Origin: Gigantopelta aegis
Lineage: Eukaryota; Mollusca; Gastropoda; Neomphalida; Peltospiridae
Direction of reading: 5' to 3'
NCBI RefSeq assembly: GCF_016097555.1
Contig: NC_054702.1
Location: 112,354,171-112,418,170 of the forward strand
Length of the DNA: 64,000 nt
Shown: positions 58,112 to 64,000 of the stretch, one piece after another
Layout: each line of letters opens with the position of its first letter
Position numbering within the stretch: position 1 is the first letter of the stretch
Program-made: the position numbers and the translations under genes
Notes under the pieces: generated by a model
The model's input: only the letters and a program-made list of their open reading frames with translations
What the model was told of the DNA's origin: nothing
Databases searched by the model: none

Positions 58112-58430
58112 GAGGGTGGGGTACATGGCCCAGTGTTACAGTGTTCATCTGATGCACAATTGATCCCAGTTGGTGGATTCACTAGTTTATTTCTCATTCC
58201 AGCCAGTGCTCCACAACTGCTGTAAAAGGCTATGGTATCTACTATCCTGTCTGTGGGATGATGCATATAAAAGATCCCTTTCTGCTAACAGAGTAGCCCA
58301 TGAAATGGTGACAGTTTACTTTACTCTGTACTTGTTATTTGTGCAATTCTTAAACACATATCCGATGCCAAATAACCCTAAATACAAATGTGTTGAATAC
58401 AGTGCTAAATAAAACATTTCTGTCTTTCAT
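58112..58430 (+). mobile_element. tRNA-derived SINE, family 2, diverged, near full length
   Basis: Head TACATGGCCCAGTGTTACAG, B-box-like TTGATCCCAGTTGGTGG, body TTTCTCATTCCAGCCAGTGC, GTGGGATGATGCATATAAAA and 3' end with GCTAAATAAAACATTTCTG. Confidence 0.8.
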
Positions 58431-58454
58431 TTTTACAAAGATCACTACATCAAA

Positions 58455-58612
58455 TCAAGATGAGCTCAACGGTAAACCACTCGCCTGAGGTGCAGCAGGT
58501 TGTAGGATCAATCCCTCTTGGTGACCCTAATTTTCACCCAGCAATGGTGTGGACAGTCCAATCTAAAGGAATGCGGTTATAAAAGATCGCTTGCTGCTAT
58601 TTCACAGATGAA
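58455..58612 (+). mobile_element. Probable SINE fragment
   Basis: Head-like GATGAGCTCAACGGTAAACC with B-box-like GTAGGATCAATCCCTC, then GGTTATAAAAGATCGCTTGC. It directly follows the family-2 copy. Family uncertain, possibly family 4. Confidence 0.5.
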
Positions 58613-59062
58613 ATCATTGTGGCAGCAGTGGATCTCTTTTCTCACTTGATAGATCTAATTTGCAATTTAAAAAACTTTTTAAAATTCAAAATTTCCTTAA
58701 ATTATGTTATGATCCGATTCATGGGCCTGAGAAGTGTGCAATTAAAAGACTTAAAATACTCTAAATTGACTAATAGCCCCCCCCTCCAAAAAAAAAAACA
58801 ACAACAAAAAAACAAAACAACAACAACCCCAAACCCCAACAACCCCAGAACCCAAAAATCCACCTAAAACAAAGACCCCTCTACCCACCCCCAAGTTACA
58901 AAATAATATTTTTAAACAGTGCAATTCTCAAAAATAAATATTCTGTAGACAAAAGTCTATTTTTTATAGTTTCGGTACACCTGATAGTTAGCAACCTGTC
59001 TGTTAATGTGCTGATCATGATGTCATATACTATAACATTTATCTTGTCCCTAAATACTTACA
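58613..59062. other. Intergenic, no gene seen
   Basis: Contains a C run and a CAA/CCAA-rich stretch at about 58778-58865. Confidence 0.6.
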
Positions 59063-59064
59063 TA

Positions 59065-60562
59065 TACTCTTCAAAAGAAGAAACGCAAAACCACATTGTC
59101 GTAACATTTGGAGAATTGATTTAATTATTGAATGGTGAGTCCGATAATTACCAAATGTTGCAGGATTGTTCACAATTCACTCTAGTCCATTTTGAGTAAG
59201 TGATAGGACACACCACCAAGGTCAAGGTCATCTGGAGTCAATACCGGGTGTGGCCTCCGCGTGTGTTGACAACTGCCTGGCACCGCCTGCCCATTGAAGC
59301 AACCAGAGTACGGATGACGTCCCGGGGGATGGTTGCCCACTCGGCCTGCAAGGCTGCTGCCAGCTCGGGCAGGGTCTGGGGCTGTGGTTGTCGCTGTCGG
59401 AGGCGTCGGTCCAACTCGTCCCATAGATGCTCAATTGGGTTCAAATCCGGTGATATCGATGGCCAAGGAAGGACATTAATGTTGTTGTTCTGTAGGAAAG
59501 CCGTTGTGAGACGTGCTGTGTGAGGCCTGGCGTTGTCATGTTGGAACACTGCGTTGGCGTTGGCCATAACTGGAACGATGTGTGGCCGGAGGATCTGGCC
59601 AATGTAGCCCTGTGCATTCAGGTTGCCCTGCACGTGGACCAGGTCAGTTCTGCCAGTGTGTGAGATGGCTGCCCACACCATGACACTACCCCCGCCGAAT
59701 CTGTCCACTTCCTGCACGCAGTTTGCCGCATAACGTTCACCACGACGCCTATACACGCGACATCTTCCATCATGACGTCGGAGCAGAAATCGGGACTCGT
59801 CACTGAACCACACCTGTCTCCATCGCAGATGAGGCCATTGTCGATGAATCTGGCACCACTGCAGTCGGAGTCGACGGTGTTGTGGTGTTAAGATGATACC
59901 TCGAACTGGACGTCTGGCACGAATTCCTACCTCACGTAGGCGGTTCCGTACGGTCTGGTCGGATATCCTGCGCAAACCTGGTATTGCTGCGGCTGTGGAG
60001 GTGGCAGTAGTCAATCGTTCCCGAAGGTGGCGTACCCGGATGTAGCGGTCCTGCCCGGGGGTAGTGACCCGTGGTCGACCGGATCTAGGGAGGTCACGTG
60101 TTGATCCATGTTGCTGGTAACGGTCCCACAGTCTGGAGATGGTGCTTGGGGAAACATGGAATGCCCTGGCAACGGCCGTTCTGGATTCGCCTGCGTCTAG
60201 TCGGCCGATGGCATTGTTTCTCTGCGGTTCACTGAGACGTGGCATGTCCTGAATTATCAACTGTCGGCCAGATACAGAGGCCAGGCAAGAGAACACCCTG
60301 CACTTTTATACTGTCGGTGTTCATGTTGCACGTGCAGACAACGCACGTGCAGTGGTGACATGGTTTGCACGTGGCTGCGTTTTTGCGAATATTCACATTT
60401 TGGAACTTTATTGTACAGTAGCTGCGTTTTATCGAATGTAACCGTGGGAATGTGTTTGGGACATGCAATGACCTTATATTCACAAAGCATGAACCGGTAG
60501 GAAACATAAAATCGGACTTATAACCCATTTGTACCCTTTTGCGTTTCTTTTTTTGAAGAGTA
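59065..60562 (-). mobile_element. Tc1-type transposon, copy 2, intact-looking
   Basis: 1,498 bp, the same length, ends and TA flanks (59063-59064 and 60563-60564) as copy 1, but inverted. Only scattered single-base differences were noted along the two copies, which points to recent transposition. Confidence 0.96.
59238..60245 (-). CDS. Tc1-type transposase (DD34E), copy 2
   Basis: 335 residues with the same helix-turn-helix region and the same Asp149, Asp237 and Glu272 as copy 1. Within the 335 residues I noted differences from copy 1 at three positions: Val/Ile in RPVRG(V/I)IL, Gln/His in WP(Q/H)LRW, and Asp/Gly in AQGYI(D/G)QIL. None touches the triad, so both copies are candidates for active enzyme. 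The start is chosen at MPRLSEPQ as in copy 1. Confidence 0.96.
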   Translation of the reverse strand: MPRLSEPQRNNAIGRLDAGESRTAVARAFHVSPSTISRLWDRYQQHGSTRDLPRSGRPRVTTPGQDRYIRVRHLRERLTTATSTAAAIPGLRRISDQTVRNRLREVGIRARRPVRGIILTPQHRRLRLQWCQIHRQWPHLRWRQVWFSDESRFLLRRHDGRCRVYRRRGERYAANCVQEVDRFGGGSVMVWAAISHTGRTDLVHVQGNLNAQGYIGQILRPHIVPVMANANAVFQHDNARPHTARLTTAFLQNNNINVLPWPSISPDLNPIEHLWDELDRRLRQRQPQPQTLPELAAALQAEWATIPRDVIRTLVASMGRRCQAVVNTRGGHTRY

Positions 60563-60564
60563 TA

Positions 60565-62295
60565 TAATAAGTGTATTGTTATTAATATATAATGTTCATG
60601 ATTACAAAAGGTCATGACCACCCTTTAGTAGTCTTTATTTTTCTGTTATGAATAAAGCTACAAAATCTGTGATGCAGAGTTTACTGTGCTAGCCAAAATG
60701 AAATATATTTCTAAATATTTGTAAATAAACTAAGAAATCTATCAGCCTAAACAATGTTAATATTCTACGTAAATTTTCAAAATTAAATTAATAAAAATTT
60801 GAAACTTCCAAAATATCTCACTTTTAATTTGTGAAGACTGACGAAGAGAATAATAGTACCAAGATTCAGAATGGTCCAATCAAAACTCTAGAAGATAAAG
60901 ACTTTCAAATTTTCTATTTAATTTTTGTTTTTAAATAACTCTATTACTTTGTGAAAACTGCCCCTGAAAATAATTACACTGAGTTTTTCATTGGATGGTA
61001 TGGCACTGGCGACCTGGTCATCACCTAGAAATTGTTATCACGTCTATGTGTGTTATAAGTATGTGTTATACAAAATAATGAATGATGTTCTCACCAACGA
61101 GTATGTAAAAAAAATAAAAACACAAAGACAAGGTCATTTAGAAAACATTTTGATCCATTTCACTAGAAACATCACACTGAGTATTAATCTACTAAAAATA
61201 CTATCATCTGACACTAGCCAATCAGAACACTCAAAACAGTTATTGTAAGCAACATCAAACAATCATATACAGAGTATAAAGTAGGATCAACCGATGAATA
61301 TTAATGTTATCACAGTCTCAGTATAGTGCAGCTCTGTGGACGAAAAACCATACAAAATGTTTGTTTTATCACCAACTCTATAGGACACTCAATCAGTATG
61401 AAGAATTATCATTATAAAATGCATATTTAACATTTTGTAACAAAGAATGATACAATATATGTAGCATAACATTAAACAGCAAAAGGCTTACTTGCTTAGA
61501 TTATTAAAAATTGCGTATTCAAACCTAGAAATAAATATGTTTCCACTCTTTTAGTCGAACTGCAAATGAAAACAACAGATTAATAAGACAGAATATCAGC
61601 TTTAACCTATTTAGGACCTTCTTGCCTTCACGGAATAAAGCCAATATATTCAATGTCATTGTTTATATATTTTATATCTATATAGAGTTAAAATTCGATA
61701 ACTCAAAGTTCAATTTCTTGAAAACGTCTATCTCTCAAACTAATGTGCTGATCCCAGCTGAATTTCTTTATGGACTAGTAATAATTACTTGTAGTTTACT
61801 AAACAACCTTGATAACACAAAGTAGTTTCTTACCCCAATTTACAGATTTAATAGGTATTAAGCTGCCAAAAATTTGAAGTGTGTGGAGTGATCAAACTAT
61901 TGTAGATGGCAGAGGAATGAATAATCATTTGTGAAATTTGTATCTTCTGGCAAGTGTTTTAACATTTTGTAATTGATGGTAATTGCAGAATAAAGTAAAA
62001 TAGCATTTTTAAAACTCAAGACTCCCTGAAATGTTTATGTCCCCTCGAATTTCAACTTATCCATGTTTAATTGTATACATGTATACATATAAATAACAAC
62101 ACATATTAGTACTGTCTTTCAACTGACATTTACATCACTGATGATGATGATGATGATGATGATGATGAGTTTACTAAAGGAGATATATTCTGAAACTGAA
62201 ATACAGGTTTGCAAAATAGATAAAGCCATATGTTTTATGGTTTACTGTTAGATGTTTGCTATGCAAACTGCTCGATTCACATGGTACAAATTTCT
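60565..62295. other. Intergenic, no gene seen
   Basis: AT-rich, unique-looking sequence with an (ATG)n microsatellite at about 62139-62168. Short ORFs lack recognisable motifs. Confidence 0.55.
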
Positions 62296-62304
62296 CCTAA
62301 ATGT

Positions 62305-62690
62305 TTGACAAAATGTTTGAGGATAATTTTCTGTAAATGTTTGACAAAATGGTTGAGAATAATTTTCTGTAAATATTTTTAAAAATGGTTGAGGACAATT
62401 TTCTGTAAATGTTTGACAAAATGGTTGAGAATAATTTTCTGTAAATATTTTTTAAAATGGTTGAGGACAATTTTCTGTAAATGTTTGACAAAATGGTTGA
62501 GGACAATTTCTGTAAATATTTGAAAAAATGGTTGAAAACAATTTTCTGTAAATGTTTGACAAAATGTTTGAGGATAATTTGCTGTAAATGTTTGACAAAA
62601 TGGTTGAGGACAATTTTCTGTAAATGTTTGACAAAATGTTTCAGAACTATTTTCTGTAAATGTTTGACAAAATGGACTATTGTAAATACT
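62305..62690. repeat. 36-bp minisatellite
   Basis: About ten units of TTTTCTGTAAATGTTTGACA followed by AAATGGTTGAGGACAA, with 33- to 36-bp variants. Open on both strands because of the unit length. Not treated as a gene. Confidence 0.93.
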
Positions 62691-63188
62691 TCAATATCAC
62701 ACAAATCTACACCAGTTTAATACCTAACATACACCAATGTGGCCACATGTCAATGGAGTTTTCTAGTCATGTATTTTAAAAGAGGTCCACCATGCTTGAC
62801 CATACTTAATTACCTAACTCACTTTTAATTTTGTTTGAATTATATTACTTTAGGATGTACACATAAATTTATAAAGTCCCATCTTTTATTTTTGGATGTA
62901 ATAATCAAAATTGTCCCTATAAATTATCTGTCTCGGGTTGGGTTTCTGGCTGACCTGAGATGGAACCCGGGACAGACATGCTCGAAGCCTCTGTGGTATA
63001 TAAGCATGTTCAAAAGTTATGCAACGCAACATAACTCACTGAGGTGCCCATATCCGCTTCAGGTTGAGGCATGTGGGCCCTGTGCACAGTACCTGAGATC
63101 ACTAGCTGCTCTACATAGGACAGAACGGCACAGAACCATGATTATGAAACTCTTAATATCTGGATTCAAGTCTTCACACTATCATCAG
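62691..63188. other. Intergenic; possible dispersed repeat
   Basis: The stretch from TGTCTCGGGTTGGGTTTCTG near 62929 to about 63185 is richer in G+C than its surroundings and could be part of a dispersed repeat. I cannot classify it. No gene seen. Confidence 0.4.
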
Positions 63189-63482
63189 GGGCGGGATTTA
63201 GCTCAGTCAGTTGAATACTCACTTGAGGTGCTTACCTCGGTGGATCCATTCAGCTGATTTGGGTTTTTCTCGTTGCAACCAGTCCACCACAACTGGTCAA
63301 AGGCCTTGGTATGTGATTTCCCGTATGTCGAAAAGTGCATATAAAAGATCCCTTGCTCCATTAGGAAAAATGGGTTTCCTCTGTTGACTACATGTCAGAA
63401 TTACCAAATATTTGACATCCAACAGCTGATGATTAATAAATCAATGTGTTCTAGTGGTGTCGTTATGCAAAACAAACTTAAG
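63189..63482 (+). mobile_element. tRNA-derived SINE, family 4, full length
   Basis: Head GGGGCGGGATTTAGCTCAGT. The B-box is weak. Body TTTCTCGTTGCAACCAGTCC and CATATAAAAGATCCCTTGCT. The 3' end has AAATCAATGTGTTCTAGTGG and ACAAACTTAAGTTTAC. It is the reference for the 3' fragments at 7436, 11437 and 14312. Confidence 0.85.
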
Positions 63483-64000
63483 TTTACTTTATGATCCTGG
63501 CAATGACAAACAATCTGCATGCATGTGATGTCATCAGAGATTGGAGTCTAAGATGTAAAAACATGGGCCCTGACTTACAAAGAAATAATATTATATCCCA
63601 AAAGAGGTTTTAATCTTACAGCTGGTACCTATCTTTGTTAAGTATGCTAATAATTCTCACTCAGCGATCTTGTCCAGCTTCAGAGGTTTCTTCATTCGTA
63701 AATAAATAGTCCTAGACTAGTTTTGCAAATAAACATAAACCTATGACAGAAAAACAATTCTTATCATTACAAACAACATAAATAATATAGTTCATAATAT
63801 ACATAAATCATCGTTCTGCATGCACACCATATGTAAAAATCAATTCTATGTTCAGCTATAGCAGTGTTCCTATACAAGCAGCACGGTCTGCAGTAGCCGC
63901 CCACACTGCACCAAAACAATGTGCAAAATACATGCAAAGTCGGAAGTGGTTATAAATAATACAACTGATGAGCTGGTTAGTGTAAAAAAAATACACAGTA
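63483..64000. other. Intergenic, no gene seen
   Basis: No repeats or coding sequence recognised up to the window end. Confidence 0.5.

Overview
The window is eukaryotic. It has GT-AG introns, very long tandem arrays, tRNA-derived SINEs and a 200-N scaffold gap. The SINE families, including one with a tRNA-like head, a conserved body and a TTTCTTTC-type tail, are of a kind I associate with molluscs, most likely a gastropod. That assignment is inference from memory. The region is gene-poor: I can support three host genes, and all three look like pseudoenzymes.

Layout. 0-3.4 kb: two SINEs and a gap flanked by inverted repeats. 3.43-7.29 kb: a compact virus-like element (Polinton/adintovirus-type packaging ATPase plus two small ORFs) between ~0.7-kb terminal inverted repeats; it is a fossil. 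7.3-11.1 kb: minisatellites, a hairpin element and other repeats. 11.17-18.89 kb (+): five exons of a chymotrypsin-fold protein whose catalytic Ser is Asp (GDDGGP). Its introns carry several minisatellites, and one 61-bp array repeats an exon end together with its splice donor nine times. 20.39-26.22 kb (-): three phase-matched exons of a ~984-residue protein with a C-terminal dual-specificity-phosphatase fold whose catalytic Cys is Ser; each exon carries one copy of a 12-residue motif. 28.9-38.4 kb: three large satellites (24-, 64- and 33-bp units) around a pogo/Tigger-like element. 39.95-43.13 kb: a DNA element with ~290-bp terminal inverted repeats. 43.2-49.8 kb: two related satellites (72- and 64-bp units) with higher-order repeats. 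50.18-51.67 and 59.07-60.56 kb: two near-identical, apparently intact 1,498-bp Tc1-type transposons in opposite orientation. Between them lie a gutted mariner, two more copies of the dispersed repeat and, at 55.89-56.36 kb (-), a small atypical dual-specificity phosphatase with Gln in place of the P-loop Arg. 60.6-64 kb: mostly featureless, with a 36-bp minisatellite and one SINE.

The host genes do not form an obvious pathway. Their shared feature is retained fold with altered catalytic residues, which suggests binding or scaffold roles. The rest of the window is shaped by mobile elements and tandem-repeat growth, including inside introns.
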